A DNA stretch of 64,000 bases. Origin: Cupriavidus sp. U2 (GTDB taxonomy: Bacteria; Pseudomonadota; Gammaproteobacteria; Burkholderiales; Burkholderiaceae). Under the pieces are notes generated by a model. That model had not been told where the DNA came from. It did not search any database and saw only the letters and a list, made by a program, of their open reading frames with translations. Shown here in pieces: positions 18,947 through 28,575 of the stretch (positions are counted from its first letter, which is position 1; each line of letters begins with the position of its first letter). Location of the stretch: the NCBI RefSeq assembly GCF_009663685.2, contig NZ_RCOG02000012.1:484056-548055 (forward strand), given 5' to 3'. The position numbers were made by a program, and so were the translations under genes.

Positions 18947-19663
18947 TCAGAGCCCAAGCGCCTGCTTCTGGTGGCGCACCAGTTCGGCGATGCCGGCTTC
19001 GGCCAGGCGCGTCATGGCGTCGAGGTCGGCGCGGCTGAACGGCGCGCCCTCGGCCGTGCCCTGGACTTCGACAAAACCGCCGCTGCCGGTCATCACCACG
19101 TTCATGTCGGTGTCGCAGGTGCTGTCCTCGGCATAATCGAGGTCCAGCACCGGCACGCCATCGACCATGCCGACCGATACCGCGGCCACGAAGTCGCGGA
19201 TCGGGCTGGCCGGGATCGCGCCGCTGCGCAGCATGGTGCCGATGGCGTCATGGGCGGCCACGAAGGCGCCGGTGATGGCGGCCGTGCGCGTGCCGCCGTC
19301 GGCCTGCAGCACGTCGCAATCAAGATGGATCGTATATTCGCCAAGCGCGGACAGATCGAACACCGAGCGCATGGCCCGGCCGATCAGGCGCTGGATTTCC
19401 TGGGTGCGGCCGGTCTGCTTGCCGCGTGCGGCCTCGCGGTCCGACCGCGTATGCGTGGCGCGCGGCAGCATGCCGTATTCGGCGGTGACCCAGCCTTCGC
19501 CGCTGCCCTTCTTGTGCGGCGGCACCTTGGCCAGCACGCTGGCCGTGCACAGCACCTTGGTATCGCCAAAGGCACTCAGTACCGAACCTTCGGCGTGGCG
19601 GGTGTAGTGACGGGTCAGGCTGATGGGTCGCAGCGCGTCGGCCGCGCGTCCGCTGGGTCGCAT
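18947..19663 (-). CDS. rph: Ribonuclease PH
   Basis: A 238-residue phosphorolytic 3' exoribonuclease that trims tRNA 3' ends. The start [17 protein letters not shown] is close to the family consensus; [35 protein letters not shown] and the phosphate-site [14 protein letters not shown] follow in order, and [19 protein letters not shown] completes the active site. Length is normal and no key segment is missing, unlike the truncated rph of E. coli K-12. First gene of the leftward operon with rdgB and hemW. Confidence 0.95.
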   Translation of the reverse strand: MRPSGRAADALRPISLTRHYTRHAEGSVLSAFGDTKVLCTASVLAKVPPHKKGSGEGWVTAEYGMLPRATHTRSDREAARGKQTGRTQEIQRLIGRAMRSVFDLSALGEYTIHLDCDVLQADGGTRTAAITGAFVAAHDAIGTMLRSGAIPASPIRDFVAAVSVGMVDGVPVLDLDYAEDSTCDTDMNVVMTGSGGFVEVQGTAEGAPFSRADLDAMTRLAEAGIAELVRHQKQALGL

Positions 19664-19747
19664 GGGGAATCTTTCGTTGGAATCGGGTAAGACCGCGATT
19701 CTAACGCCGGCGGGGCGATCTTGCGTCCTTGCGGGCTGCCTGGCGTG

Positions 19748-20662
19748 TCAGCGCATCAGGTTCGAGGTCTTGTCGATGGCCGCGCGGATCTCCGCGATCG
19801 AGCGCTCGATTTCTTCCTCGGACAGCAGGTCGGTGTCGGTGCCGGTACGTTCCAGGATCGACGTGGTAAACGCGTTCAGCGGCAGCGTGTCGGTGAGCAC
19901 CGCGTCCTCGTTGGGCACGGTGGCGTCCGCCTCCCACATCATGGCAATGGCTGTGGTGTTGTCGGCACCTTCGCCGGCGTTGGCCAGGGCCTGCTCGATC
20001 AGGTCCGGGATGGCGTGGACGACCGACAGGTGGGTCACCTTGTCGACGATGACCTTTTCGTCCAGCACGCCCCACAGGCCGTCCGAGCACAGCAGCGCCA
20101 CATCGCCCGGCTCCAGCCGCACCGGGCCGCCGATATCGATCAGCGGCAGGTTGGGCGACCCGAGGCAGTTGTAGAGCTTGTTGCGCTCCGGGTGGTTGGC
20201 CACTTCCATGGGCAGCACCCGTTCCTGCTGAAGCAGGTTCTCGATCTTCGAGTGGTCGCGTGTGCGGGTCAGCAGTGCGGCCTTGCGCATCAGGTAGAAG
20301 CGCGAATCCCCGGCGTGGGCCCAGTGGATCTGGCCGTTCTGGATCAGGCAGCAGACCACCGTGGTGCGGGGCACATCGGGCAGCTTGTTGGCTTCGGCGT
20401 AGCGATGGATCTCGCGGTGCGCCAGCATGACCGTGTCCTGCAGGAAGTCTGCGGGGTTGCGGATCGACGGGCGGGCCTGCGACTGGAACTGGCGTGCCAG
20501 CGTCTGCAGCGCCTGCTGCGCCGCGACTTCGCCAAAGGCATGGCCGCCCAGGCCATCGGCCAGCACCATGAGCAGGGCATCGCGTGTGAAGCAATAGCCC
20601 ATGCGGTCCTGGTTGATCCGGCGGCCGCCTTTCCGGCTTTCCTGATAGACGGAGAATCGCAT
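19748..20662 (-). CDS. PP2C-type Ser/Thr protein phosphatase
   Basis: A 304-residue metal-dependent phosphatase. The metal-binding and catalytic motifs are all present: RRINQDR (Asp19), LADGLGGH (Asp36), HAGDSRFYL, LLCSDGLWG and GADNTTAIAMM. There is no membrane segment, so it acts in the cytoplasm. It follows the Ser/Thr kinase gene by 27 bases on the same strand; such pairs usually reverse each other's phosphorylation. About 65 extra residues follow the GADNTTAI motif, a helical tail rich in Glu and Ser. Confidence 0.9.
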   Translation of the reverse strand: MRFSVYQESRKGGRRINQDRMGYCFTRDALLMVLADGLGGHAFGEVAAQQALQTLARQFQSQARPSIRNPADFLQDTVMLAHREIHRYAEANKLPDVPRTTVVCCLIQNGQIHWAHAGDSRFYLMRKAALLTRTRDHSKIENLLQQERVLPMEVANHPERNKLYNCLGSPNLPLIDIGGPVRLEPGDVALLCSDGLWGVLDEKVIVDKVTHLSVVHAIPDLIEQALANAGEGADNTTAIAMMWEADATVPNEDAVLTDTLPLNAFTTSILERTGTDTDLLSEEEIERSIAEIRAAIDKTSNLMR

Positions 20663-20689
20663 TGCGGTAATTCGTGTCGGGTTCGTGCG

Positions 20690-21778
20690 TTAGTCGCCGC
20701 TTCGGCCGGTTTCTTCGGCGTGAACGGGCTTGGCGGCGGTCGGCTTGTCGATGCTCTTGTCTTCGCGACGCCGCAGCAGCGTCATGAAGCGGCTGGTGGC
20801 ATTGACGCGTTCGCCGGTCGTCGCCGCCGGGGCGCTGGCCGCCGCGGCGGCCGATTGCTCGCCCAGCGCATTGCTCTGGTCGCGCAGCTCCTTCTGAAGC
20901 CGGAACACGCTCTGCGGCCGTTCGGACGGCGTCAGGCGCAGGCACCACTCGACCAGGTCGACCAGGCCATTGGTGTAGGTGGCGCGCAGCCGCGTGAAGG
21001 ATTCGGCCATGCGGTCTTCCTTCTCGCGCTGGTTGGCCTCCTGCGGCGGCATGCCGGCCATGCACGCGTACAGCGTGGCGCCCAGGCTGTAGATGTCAGT
21101 CCACGGGCCCAGTTCGGAATGCTTGCCATAGAGTTCGGGCGCCGCGAAGCCGGGGGTGTACATCGGCTGGAAGCGCGCGTTTTCCATGGTCAGGATCTGC
21201 CGCGCCGCACCGAAATCGAGCAGGATCGGCGATTCGTCCTCGCGCAGATAGATGTTGCCGGGCTTGATGTCCAGGTGCAGCAGTTTGTGAATATGCACTT
21301 CGCGCAGGCCGCTCATGAGGTCGTGGAAGACCTTGCGGATGAACCGTTCGCGCAGCACCTTCGACTTGCCTTGCTGCCGGGCCTGCAGGATATGCTCCTG
21401 CAGCGTCTTGCCCAGCTCGTAGTTCATCACCATGTAGACCGTGGAGTTCTCGCGGAAGAAGTTCACCACGCGAACCACGCTGGGGTGCGAAATACGCGCC
21501 AGCGAGCGGCCTTCCTCGAAGAAATACTTCAGGCCAAGGCGAAACGAGGCGGCATTTTCGTCGGGGACGACCGGAATCAGTTCGCCGGGATTGCGGCGCG
21601 CCAGCGAAGACGGCAGGTATTCCTTGATGGCAACCGGGGCGCCGGTCTCGTCGGTGGCGAGGTAGACGAAACTGAACCCCCCGCTGGCCAACTTCTTTAC
21701 AATACGGTAGTTGGCAAGCAGCGTGCCGATAGGGAGCGGCGCGCTCTTGGGTTGGTTGGCGCCCTTGGACTCTGTCAT
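20690..21778 (-). CDS. Hanks-type Ser/Thr protein kinase
   Basis: A 362-residue eukaryotic-like kinase. The kinase domain covers about residues 15-290: nucleotide loop LASGGFSFVY, catalytic Lys52 in AIKEYLP, catalytic loop HLDIKPGNIYL near 168, the DFG in LLDFGAARQ, then FAAPELY and WTDIYSLGATLYACM. The C-terminal 70 residues are polar and Ala/Thr-rich with no obvious membrane helix or sensor domain, so unlike PknB it seems cytosolic. Paired with the PP2C gene and divergent from yicC across 222 bases. Its targets cannot be inferred from the neighbourhood. Confidence 0.92.
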   Translation of the reverse strand: MTESKGANQPKSAPLPIGTLLANYRIVKKLASGGFSFVYLATDETGAPVAIKEYLPSSLARRNPGELIPVVPDENAASFRLGLKYFFEEGRSLARISHPSVVRVVNFFRENSTVYMVMNYELGKTLQEHILQARQQGKSKVLRERFIRKVFHDLMSGLREVHIHKLLHLDIKPGNIYLREDESPILLDFGAARQILTMENARFQPMYTPGFAAPELYGKHSELGPWTDIYSLGATLYACMAGMPPQEANQREKEDRMAESFTRLRATYTNGLVDLVEWCLRLTPSERPQSVFRLQKELRDQSNALGEQSAAAAASAPAATTGERVNATSRFMTLLRRREDKSIDKPTAAKPVHAEETGRSGD

Positions 21779-22000
21779 AGGATTCGGGACCTCATTTGCT
21801 CCCGGATTCTCCGGTCTAATCGGTCACTTGTAAAGAAATCATTAGCGGGGAGTGTTGCCAAAACTCCGCGCTTTCCGACCGCCGCTTTCCCATTGATTTT
21901 TCGGGCGTTTTAGCGCCTGTACGGCCGCGCTGGCCGGGCCGCCGGCCCCGGTTTTCGTGCCGAATCTTGATTTTTCGACTCTTTCGCGAGATTAACGACG

Positions 22001-22936
22001 ATGATCCACAGCATGACAGGCTATGGCCTGGCCACCCGCCAGGCACCGCTGACCAACGCCCAGGGCGAACCCAGCGGCCGCACGGCTTCGGTTTCCGTGG
22101 AATTCCGCACTGTCAATTCGCGTTTTCTCGACCTGTTGTTCCGTGCCCCGGAAGAGTGCCGGGCCTTCGAGCCGGCGCTGCGTGAAATGCTGATGGGCGA
22201 GCTGTCGCGCGGCAAGCTCGAATGCCGTATCAACCTGCAGCGCACCGACACCGGCGGCGCCACGCTGGCGCTGAACCAGGGCCTGCTGGACCAGATCCGC
22301 GCGCTGGAATCCACCGTGGCCGGCACCTTTGCCGGCGCGGGCACCATGCGCATGGGCGAGATCCTGCGCTGGCCGGGCGTGCTGGTGGAACCCGAACTGT
22401 CGCAGGAAGCCCTGCGCGAAGCCGTGACCGGTGCCGCGCGCGACGCCCTGAAGCAACTGCTGGAGGCCCGCGGCCGCGAGGGCGCCGCGCTCAAGGCCAC
22501 GCTGGAGGAGCGTATCGACGCCATGCTGGCCATCGTCGAGCGGCTGACGCCGATGATCCCCCAGCTGATCGCCCACCATCAGGAAAAGCTGACCGAGCGC
22601 CTGCAGGAGGCCTTCAACCTGGCCGCGCCGAACGGCATGCCGTCGATGAGCCGCGAAGAAGTGGCCGAGCGTATCCGCCAGGAAGCCACGGTCTACGGCA
22701 TCCGCATCGACATCGCCGAAGAGCTGTCGCGCCTGCAGGCCCACCTCAACGAAACGCGGCATATCCTGAAGAAGGGCGGCCAGGTCGGCAAGCGTCTGGA
22801 TTTCATGATGCAGGAGCTCAACCGCGAGGCCAACACGCTGGGCTCGAAGGCCGCTGCCAAGGAACTTGCCGATGCGTCGATGGAGCTGAAGCTCCTGATC
22901 GAGCAGATGCGCGAACAGATTCAAAACCTCGAATAA
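22001..22936 (+). CDS. yicC: YicC family endoribonuclease
   Basis: A 311-residue protein starting MIHSMTGYG, the invariant opening of the family, with [18 protein letters not shown] and the C-terminal block [21 protein letters not shown], also invariant. YicC proteins are now regarded as RNases (in E. coli YicC is linked to decay of the small RNA RyhB). The gene precedes gmk by 4 bases, the usual order, so both are on one transcript. Slightly longer than the usual 290 residues because of an insert after the N-terminal motif ([13 protein letters not shown]). Confidence 0.93.
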   Translation: MIHSMTGYGLATRQAPLTNAQGEPSGRTASVSVEFRTVNSRFLDLLFRAPEECRAFEPALREMLMGELSRGKLECRINLQRTDTGGATLALNQGLLDQIRALESTVAGTFAGAGTMRMGEILRWPGVLVEPELSQEALREAVTGAARDALKQLLEARGREGAALKATLEERIDAMLAIVERLTPMIPQLIAHHQEKLTERLQEAFNLAAPNGMPSMSREEVAERIRQEATVYGIRIDIAEELSRLQAHLNETRHILKKGGQVGKRLDFMMQELNREANTLGSKAAAKELADASMELKLLIEQMREQIQNLE

Positions 22937-22940
22937 GATC

Positions 22941-23591
22941 ATGAGCGACACCACCCACACCGCCATCGATACCGCCTATCCCGGCAACCTGTTCATGGTG
23001 GTGGCACCGTCAGGGGCCGGCAAATCCACGCTGGTCAATGCGCTGCTGGCACAGGACCAGTCCATCCGCCTGTCGATCTCGCACACCACCCGCAAGCCGC
23101 GCCCCGGCGAGCAGAGCGGTCGCGAGTACCACTTCACCACGGTCGAGGAATTCCGCGCCGCGCGCGATCGCGGCGAATTCCTGGAATGGGCCGAAGTGCA
23201 TGGCAACTACTACGCCACGTCGCGCGTCTGGATCGAGCAGCAGATGGCCCAGGGCAACGACGTGCTGCTGGAGATCGACTGGCAGGGCGCGCAGCAGGTC
23301 CACAAGCGTTTTTCCAACGCCGTGGAGATTTTCATCCTGCCGCCGTCGCTGACCGCCCTGGAAGACCGCCTCAAGAAGCGGGGCCAGGACGAGCCGAACG
23401 TGATCGTGCGGCGCCTGCTGGCGGCCGGTAGCGAAATGGCCCATGCTTCGGAGTCCGATTACGTGATCATCAACGAGGTTTTCGAAGACGCGCTGAAGCA
23501 GCTCCAGAACGTCGTTCACGCGACCCGTTTGCGCTTTTCGTCGCAGAAGGCCCGTCACGCCGAGCTGTTTATCGAGCTCGGCATTCATTGA
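22941..23591 (+). CDS. gmk: Guanylate kinase
   Basis: A 216-residue enzyme that phosphorylates GMP to GDP. P-loop APSGAGKST at residues 22-30, GMP-binding segments [11 protein letters not shown] and [12 protein letters not shown], and [12 protein letters not shown] are all present. A 14-residue N-terminal extension before the usual start is retained because the ATG is 4 bases after the yicC stop. Part of the yicC-gmk-rpoZ-spoT block, which ties GTP supply and (p)ppGpp metabolism together. Confidence 0.95.
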   Translation: MSDTTHTAIDTAYPGNLFMVVAPSGAGKSTLVNALLAQDQSIRLSISHTTRKPRPGEQSGREYHFTTVEEFRAARDRGEFLEWAEVHGNYYATSRVWIEQQMAQGNDVLLEIDWQGAQQVHKRFSNAVEIFILPPSLTALEDRLKKRGQDEPNVIVRRLLAAGSEMAHASESDYVIINEVFEDALKQLQNVVHATRLRFSSQKARHAELFIELGIH

Positions 23592-23676
23592 TTGCAGGCC
23601 CGTCGCCGGAAGGTTCCGGCGGCGTGCTGTAAAATACCGGCCTGTCGAACAGGTTTTATCCCAAGGTGGATTTGAT

Positions 23677-23880
23677 ATGGCGCGTATTACCGTCGAAGAT
23701 TGTCTGAAACACATCCCGAACCGCTTCGAGCTCGCGCTCGCCGCGACTTACCGGGCACGTCAGCTCGTGCAAGGCCATACGCCCAAGGTTGAGGCGAAGG
23801 ACAAGCCCACCGTGGTGGCGCTGCGCGAAATCGCGACTGGCCAGGTGGGTATCGAGATGCTCAAGAAGGTACCGACCTGA
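23677..23880 (+). CDS. rpoZ: RNA polymerase omega subunit
   Basis: A 67-residue protein beginning [19 protein letters not shown], the conserved omega N-terminus, with the helix [12 protein letters not shown]. Omega helps assemble the beta-prime subunit and forms part of one ppGpp site on polymerase, which fits its position just before spoT. A TAAAAT at 23630-23635 could be a -10 for transcription starting before rpoZ. The protein is short but normal for Burkholderiaceae. Confidence 0.96.
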   Translation: MARITVEDCLKHIPNRFELALAATYRARQLVQGHTPKVEAKDKPTVVALREIATGQVGIEMLKKVPT

Positions 23881-23962
23881 TTGCCAGGGCGGCCCGTGGT
23901 TCATTCATGCTTCGCGTGCGTACGCATCCCGCCGCGCATCCGGTTGAATTCCAGGGGCTGCC

Positions 23963-26617
23963 ATGCCTTCGTCGCCGACCGATCCCGCCATTGCTCCCCC
24001 GGCCAACGCCGGGGTCGGGCATTCGCGTGCATTGCCGGCAGCGAAGCATCCTGGCGCCGTGCCGGCTCCGGCCGGTGCGGTCGCCACGCCTGTGGCGCCC
24101 GGCGCACCGCTGCCCGGTGTCGTACCGGTTTCCACATCCCTGCCTCCGGCGCCTTCCGCGCCTGCCGGCCGTAAGCGTCCCGGAATTCCTCCCGTGACAG
24201 CCCGTACCGGTGCTCCCAATTTGCCCGATCCGCTCGGCGACAACGTCGTCGGCGAGCGTGCCGTCGTCCCGCCGATCCAGCAGGGCAAGGCGCGCGCGGC
24301 CCTGGCCAATGAACTGGTAGCCGAACCCGTGGCTGGCACCGTGCCGGCCACGCCGGGCGGCGACCTGTTCATCGATGCGGTGCTGGCGCAGTCATACCGG
24401 CATTTCTTCGGTCCGACGTCGCAGCCGGCGGTGCCGCCAAGGCAGCAGGTCATCTCGATCGCGCGGCTGATGGAGAAGCTGGCTTATCTGAAGCCGGCTG
24501 ACCAGGCGGTGGTGCGCGAGGCGTTCCAGTTCTCGGACGAGGCGCACCTGGGACAGTACCGCCAGAGCGGCGAGCCGTACATCACGCATCCGGTGGCCGT
24601 GGCCGAACTGTGCGCGGACTGGAAGCTGGACGTGCAGTCCATCATGGCGGCGCTGCTGCATGACGTGATGGAAGACCAGGGCATCACCAAGAGCGAGCTG
24701 GCCGAGAAGTTCGGGCCGAAGGTTGCGGAACTGGTCGATGGCCTGACCAAGCTGGACAAGCTCGAATTCCAGAGCCGCGAGCAGGCGCAGGCGGAAAGCT
24801 TCCGCAAGATGCTGCTTGCGATGGCGCGCGATGTGCGGGTGATTCTGGTCAAGCTGGCCGACCGCACGCACAACATGCGCACGCTCGATTTCGTGCCGCC
24901 CGAGAAGCGGCGCCGGATCGCGCTGGAAACGATGGAGATCTACGCGCCCATCGCGCACCGGCTGGGTCTCAACACGATTTACCGCGAGCTGCAGGAACTG
25001 TCGTTCAAGGTCGGCTCGCCGTTCCGCTACGCCACGCTGGAGAAGGCCGTCAAGGCCGCGCGCGGCAATCGCCGCGAGGTGGTTCGCCGCATCCTGGAGG
25101 CGGCGCAGGGCGCGCTCGGCGACGCCGGTATCGTGGCCGAGCTGTCAGGGCGCGAGAAGACCCTGTACAGCATCTATCGTAAGATGCATGACAAGCAGCT
25201 GTCGTTCTCGCAGGTGCTTGACGTCTACGGGTTCCGCGTGGTCGTGGAAACGCAGATGCACTGCTACATGGCGATGGGCGCGCTGCACAGCCTGTACAAG
25301 CCGATGCCGGGCAAGTTCAAGGACTACATCGCGATTCCGAAGATCAACGGCTACCAGTCGCTGCACACGACGCTGGTAGGGCCGTTCGGCACGCCGGTGG
25401 AGTTCCAGATCCGCACGCGCGGCATGCACCAGATTGCCGAGGCCGGCGTGGCGGCGCACTGGATGTACAAGCACCAGGCCGACCACGCCAACGATATCCA
25501 GCAGCAGGCCCACCAGTGGCTGCAGTCGCTGCTCGATATCCAGAGTCAGACCGGCGATTCGCAGGAATTCCTGGAGCACGTCAAGATCGACCTGTTCCCG
25601 GATGCCGTCTACGTATTCACGCCAAAAGGCCATATCCGTGCGCTGCCGCGTGGCGCCACGGCGCTGGACTTCGCGTACGCGGTGCACAGCGACCTGGGCA
25701 ACCAGTGCGTGGCGGTCAAGATCAACAACGAGCTGCTGCCCCTGCGCACGGAGCTCAAGAGCGGCGATATCGTCGAGGTGGTGACGGCGCCGTACTCGAA
25801 GCCGAATCCGGCCTGGCTGGCGTTCGTGCGGACCGGCAAGGCGCGCGCGGCGATCCGCCACTACCTCAAGACCACCAAGCTCGACGAGGCCATCCAGCTG
25901 GGCGAGCGCCTGCTGGACCAGTCCGCGCGCCAGCTTGGCATCGAACTGAAGGCGGTGCCGCAGTCGGTGTGGGAGCGCATGATTCAGTGGACCGGCAACA
26001 AGGTGCGCGAGGACATCTTCGCCGACCTGGCGCTGGGTCGGCGTGTGCCGGCCGTGGTGGCCCGGCGCATGGAGATCCTGCTGCAGGAGCTGTCTGGCGA
26101 TGTGGACAGCGCGCTGCTGGCCGCGGTGCAGACATTCGCTGGCGAGGAAGCCCCGGCCGTGCCGATCACCGGCGACGAAGGCATGTCGATGATCTTCTCG
26201 GCGTGCTGCCGTCCGATCCCGGGCGACTCGATCGTTGGCTATCTGGGCAAGGGCGAAGGCCTGCAGATCCACGTGCAGGACTGCAAGGTGGCCAAGCGCC
26301 TGCACAGCAAGGACCCCGAGCACTGGATCGAGGTCATGTGGGCCAAGAAGACGACGCGTGCCTTCGATGTGTCGATCAAGGTCATGGTGCGCAACGTGAA
26401 AGGCATCGTCGCGCGCGTGGCCGCCGACCTGACCGCCGCCGACGCCAACGTGGCCCATGTGGCGATGGAGCAGCAGCAGGTGGCGGGGCACCAGGAAGCC
26501 ACGTACATGCAGTTCGTGATCCAGGTGCAAAACCGCCTGCACCTGGCCAACGTCATGCGCGCACTGCGTCGGAATCCGGATGTGATCCGCATCTTCCGCG
26601 ACCGGAACGACGGTTAG
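23963..26617 (+). CDS. spoT: Bifunctional (p)ppGpp synthetase/hydrolase
   Basis: An 884-residue Rel/SpoT protein. Domains in order: a Pro/Ala-rich, low-complexity N-terminal extension (residues 1 to about 160), the HD hydrolase domain (ALLHDVMED near 228, LADRTHNMRTL near 300), the synthetase domain (VYGFRVVV and VEFQIRTRGMHQIAE), the TGS domain (VYVFTPKGHIRALP near 548), a zinc-finger-like helical part and a C-terminal ACT domain. Both catalytic motif sets look intact. E. coli SpoT has 702 residues, so the extension is the odd part. The ATG at 23963 has AGGGG upstream, and no later in-frame start with a good site was obvious; if translation begins later the extension is shorter. Confidence 0.93.
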   Translation: MPSSPTDPAIAPPANAGVGHSRALPAAKHPGAVPAPAGAVATPVAPGAPLPGVVPVSTSLPPAPSAPAGRKRPGIPPVTARTGAPNLPDPLGDNVVGERAVVPPIQQGKARAALANELVAEPVAGTVPATPGGDLFIDAVLAQSYRHFFGPTSQPAVPPRQQVISIARLMEKLAYLKPADQAVVREAFQFSDEAHLGQYRQSGEPYITHPVAVAELCADWKLDVQSIMAALLHDVMEDQGITKSELAEKFGPKVAELVDGLTKLDKLEFQSREQAQAESFRKMLLAMARDVRVILVKLADRTHNMRTLDFVPPEKRRRIALETMEIYAPIAHRLGLNTIYRELQELSFKVGSPFRYATLEKAVKAARGNRREVVRRILEAAQGALGDAGIVAELSGREKTLYSIYRKMHDKQLSFSQVLDVYGFRVVVETQMHCYMAMGALHSLYKPMPGKFKDYIAIPKINGYQSLHTTLVGPFGTPVEFQIRTRGMHQIAEAGVAAHWMYKHQADHANDIQQQAHQWLQSLLDIQSQTGDSQEFLEHVKIDLFPDAVYVFTPKGHIRALPRGATALDFAYAVHSDLGNQCVAVKINNELLPLRTELKSGDIVEVVTAPYSKPNPAWLAFVRTGKARAAIRHYLKTTKLDEAIQLGERLLDQSARQLGIELKAVPQSVWERMIQWTGNKVREDIFADLALGRRVPAVVARRMEILLQELSGDVDSALLAAVQTFAGEEAPAVPITGDEGMSMIFSACCRPIPGDSIVGYLGKGEGLQIHVQDCKVAKRLHSKDPEHWIEVMWAKKTTRAFDVSIKVMVRNVKGIVARVAADLTAADANVAHVAMEQQQVAGHQEATYMQFVIQVQNRLHLANVMRALRRNPDVIRIFRDRNDG

Positions 26618-26668
26618 AGACCCGAGGCCGCGCAACGACGCCCGCATCGTTGTCCTGGCGCCTCCGGG

Positions 26669-27226
26669 TTATTTCGCCGGGTATTTCACTTCCAGAATGT
26701 CGATCTGTTCGATGCCGGCCGGCGTGCGCAGCGGCACGGTGTCGCCTTCGCGCGCCTTGATCAGGGCCTTGGCGATCGGCGAAATCCAGCTGACGTGGTT
26801 GCTGTCCAGGTCCACCTCGTCCATGCCGACGATCGTGATCGTGGTTTCTTCGCCTGACTGGTTCGCGTACGTGACCGTGGCGCCGAAAAAAATCTGGTCG
26901 TTGTCGCCCTGCAGCGATGGGTCCACCACCTCGGCCTTGTCCAGCCGCCGTGTCAGGAAGCGGATGCGCCGGTCAATCTCGCGCAGGCGCTTCTTGCCGT
27001 AGAGGTAGTCGCCGTTTTCCGAGCGGTCGCCATTGGACGCGGCCCATGACACGATCTGGACGACATCTGGACGGTCCACATCGATCAGGTGCATCAATTC
27101 GTCGCGCAGCCGCTTGTAGCCGGCGGCGGTGATGTAGTTCTTGGTGCCGGCGGGCAGCGGTGTCGCGCCCTCGGGAAGATCGTCGTCGTCATCGTTGGAC
27201 GACTCTTTGACAAATGCCTTGTTCAT
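26669..27226 (-). CDS. greB: Transcription elongation factor GreB
   Basis: A 185-residue Gre factor that stimulates transcript cleavage in backtracked polymerase. It starts MNKAFVKE, the GreB-specific opening, followed by an acidic run (NDDDDDLPEG), then the coiled-coil domain with NYITAAGYKRLRDELMHL, the tip ENGDYLYGKKRLREIDRRIRF containing the two acidic residues, and the C-terminal FKBP-like domain. The acidic insert after residue 8 lengthens it beyond the usual 160. Convergent with spoT (51 bases between stops). The start at 27226 is preferred over a frame extending nine codons further. Confidence 0.94.
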   Translation of the reverse strand: MNKAFVKESSNDDDDDLPEGATPLPAGTKNYITAAGYKRLRDELMHLIDVDRPDVVQIVSWAASNGDRSENGDYLYGKKRLREIDRRIRFLTRRLDKAEVVDPSLQGDNDQIFFGATVTYANQSGEETTITIVGMDEVDLDSNHVSWISPIAKALIKAREGDTVPLRTPAGIEQIDILEVKYPAK

Positions 27227-27308
27227 GTTCCGGATCACTTCATGAAGCTTCAATTATAGGAAGTTGCGCTCATCGACCCCGGTCGATGAAAAAAATGCGC
27301 GAAGGGGG

Positions 27309-27336
27309 TTCACAAAACTGAAAACTTCTATATAAT
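27309..27336 (+). promoter_or_regulatory. Promoter of tRNA-Arg
   Basis: TTCACA (27309-27314), a 16-base spacer and a perfect TATAAT (27331-27336) precede the tRNA by 14 bases. The same -35 hexamer is found at the tRNA-Thr promoter. Confidence 0.75.
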
Positions 27337-27350
27337 CTCTTTTCTCGGTT

Positions 27351-27427
27351 GCGGCTGTAGCTCAGTTGGATAGAGTACTTGGCTACGAACCAAGGGGTCG
27401 TGGGTTCGAATCCTGCCAGCCGCGCCA
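27351..27427 (+). tRNA. tRNA-Arg (ACG)
   Basis: A 77-base cloverleaf with GCGGCTG/CAGCCGC acceptor, D-loop AGTTGGATA, anticodon ACG at 27385-27387 (loop CTACGAA), T-loop TTCGAAT and encoded CCA. The A34 is expected to be edited to inosine. Confidence 0.97.
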
Positions 27428-27440
27428 ACCTATACGAGAG

Positions 27441-27470
27441 AAGGGCTTCCGGAGACGGAAGCCCTTTTTT
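27441..27470 (+). terminator. Terminator after tRNA-Arg
   Basis: AAGGGCTTCC pairs with GGAAGCCCTT (loop GGAGAC region), with a TTTTTT tail. Confidence 0.88.
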
Positions 27471-27619
27471 CATTCCCCTCCGCCTCCCGCTTCTTCCTTT
27501 CCCCCTTTGTTTTCGTTTGCGCCTCGTTCGCTGTCTATGCTGTATGCATGGTCGGCCGGAACACCTGCGCGCTGGCTGGCTCCAATTTCAATCCTGATCG
27601 CTACTCACGGAGGCAACAC

Positions 27620-27898
27620 ATGCAACAGGACGACTGGCGCGTGGAAGGCTATCGCGGCATGGACGCATACGTACTGGTGACCTCGCAGCACGATGCTGTC
27701 GCCGGCAGCGTGGGCGATACGCAGACATGGGGCTACGAAGTCCGTGTGGCACAGGAGGGCATGGACCCGGCCGATGCCGGCGACACCGAGCGGCTTGCCA
27801 GTGGCGCGCATGTCTATGCCACGCGCCATGCGGCCGAAGTGGCGGCATTCGCCGCAGCCTATGCGCTGATCGACAAGCTGGTGGTCCCGGCGCGATAG
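27620..27898 (+). CDS. Small protein of unknown function, 92 residues
   Basis: Not recognised. A strong ribosome site (CGGAGG, 6 bases before ATG) supports translation from 27620. The protein has an alternating beta-like N-terminal half (YVLVTSQHD, GYEVRVAQEG) and an Ala-rich helix at the C-terminus (HAAEVAAFAAAYALIDKLV). No signal peptide or metal motif is seen. Codon use matches its neighbours. It stands alone, between the tRNA-Arg terminator and the next small gene. Confidence 0.7.
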   Translation: MQQDDWRVEGYRGMDAYVLVTSQHDAVAGSVGDTQTWGYEVRVAQEGMDPADAGDTERLASGAHVYATRHAAEVAAFAAAYALIDKLVVPAR

Positions 27899-28086
27899 CG
27901 CTGGGCCTGTCCGGCGGTTCCTGGCCGCAAAGTTCCTTGCGATACGTGCAATGGCGTATCACAGGCCGATTCCGGCCTCATTGGTTTTGACTTGATCCAG
28001 GTCATTCGTGGATCGGGGGATGGCTCCTAGTCTGGTACTGAGGCGCGCCGCGGTGCGCGCCAGCAGTAGAAAACCAGGAGCGCGCC

Positions 28087-28332
28087 ATGCCCGAATACGA
28101 AGGATTAAAGATCGTCTACGAAGTGATCATGCTGCCCAAGGACAAGTGGGCCATCATGATCGAGATCATTCGTCGCGAGGATGGCGAAGTTCTGATGGCG
28201 CGTCACAATCCGTTTCCGCGTCAGCCGTTCGATACCAAACTCGAAGCGCTCGATCATGTGAACCGCTATGTCGCGCAGGCCGTGAAGGGCCTGGAAGGTG
28301 ACAACGTGAAGCCGTTGCGACGTCGCGCATAG
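28087..28332 (+). CDS. Small protein of unknown function, 81 residues
   Basis: Not recognised. AGGAG lies 7 bases before the ATG at 28087 and a terminator follows. The sequence alternates beta strands (LKIVYEVIML, WAIMIEIIRR, EVLMARHNPFP) with one C-terminal helix (LEALDHVNRYVAQAVKGL) and a basic tail RRRA. This looks like a compact beta-beta-beta-alpha fold, possibly nucleic-acid binding, but that is only a guess. Soluble, no signal peptide. Confidence 0.7.
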   Translation: MPEYEGLKIVYEVIMLPKDKWAIMIEIIRREDGEVLMARHNPFPRQPFDTKLEALDHVNRYVAQAVKGLEGDNVKPLRRRA

Positions 28333-28365
28333 GCGTTGTCATCGAAGGATGCGTGGTGATGAACA

Positions 28366-28395
28366 GAGGCCTCCACGATGTTGGAGGCCTTTTCT
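28366..28395 (+). terminator. Terminator after the 81-residue protein gene
   Basis: GAGGCCTCCA pairs with TGGAGGCCTT around a short loop (CGATGT), followed by TTTCTT. Confidence 0.75.
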
Positions 28396-28416
28396 TCGTG
28401 CTGGTGCATGAAACGC

Positions 28417-28445
28417 TTGCCACGCGCCCCAAATTGCTGCATAAT
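28417..28445 (+). promoter_or_regulatory. Promoter of initiator tRNA
   Basis: TTGCCA (28417-28422), 17-base spacer, CATAAT (28440-28445), 13 bases before the tRNA 5' end. Confidence 0.65.
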
Positions 28446-28458
28446 CTTTTTCTTCAGA

Positions 28459-28535
<77 letters not shown>

Positions 28536-28545
28536 GATACTCGAG

Positions 28546-28575
28546 AGGGCTACACATGATGTGTAGCCCTTTTGT
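28546..28575 (+). terminator. Terminator after initiator tRNA
   Basis: AGGGCTACACAT pairs with ATGTGTAGCCCT, followed by TTTGTTTTT. The 200 bases that follow are pyrimidine-rich and show no gene. Confidence 0.85.

Noticed and set aside
24392..26647. Long minus-strand open frames over spoT
   Set aside because: They follow the antisense pattern of a conserved gene and lack any start signal.
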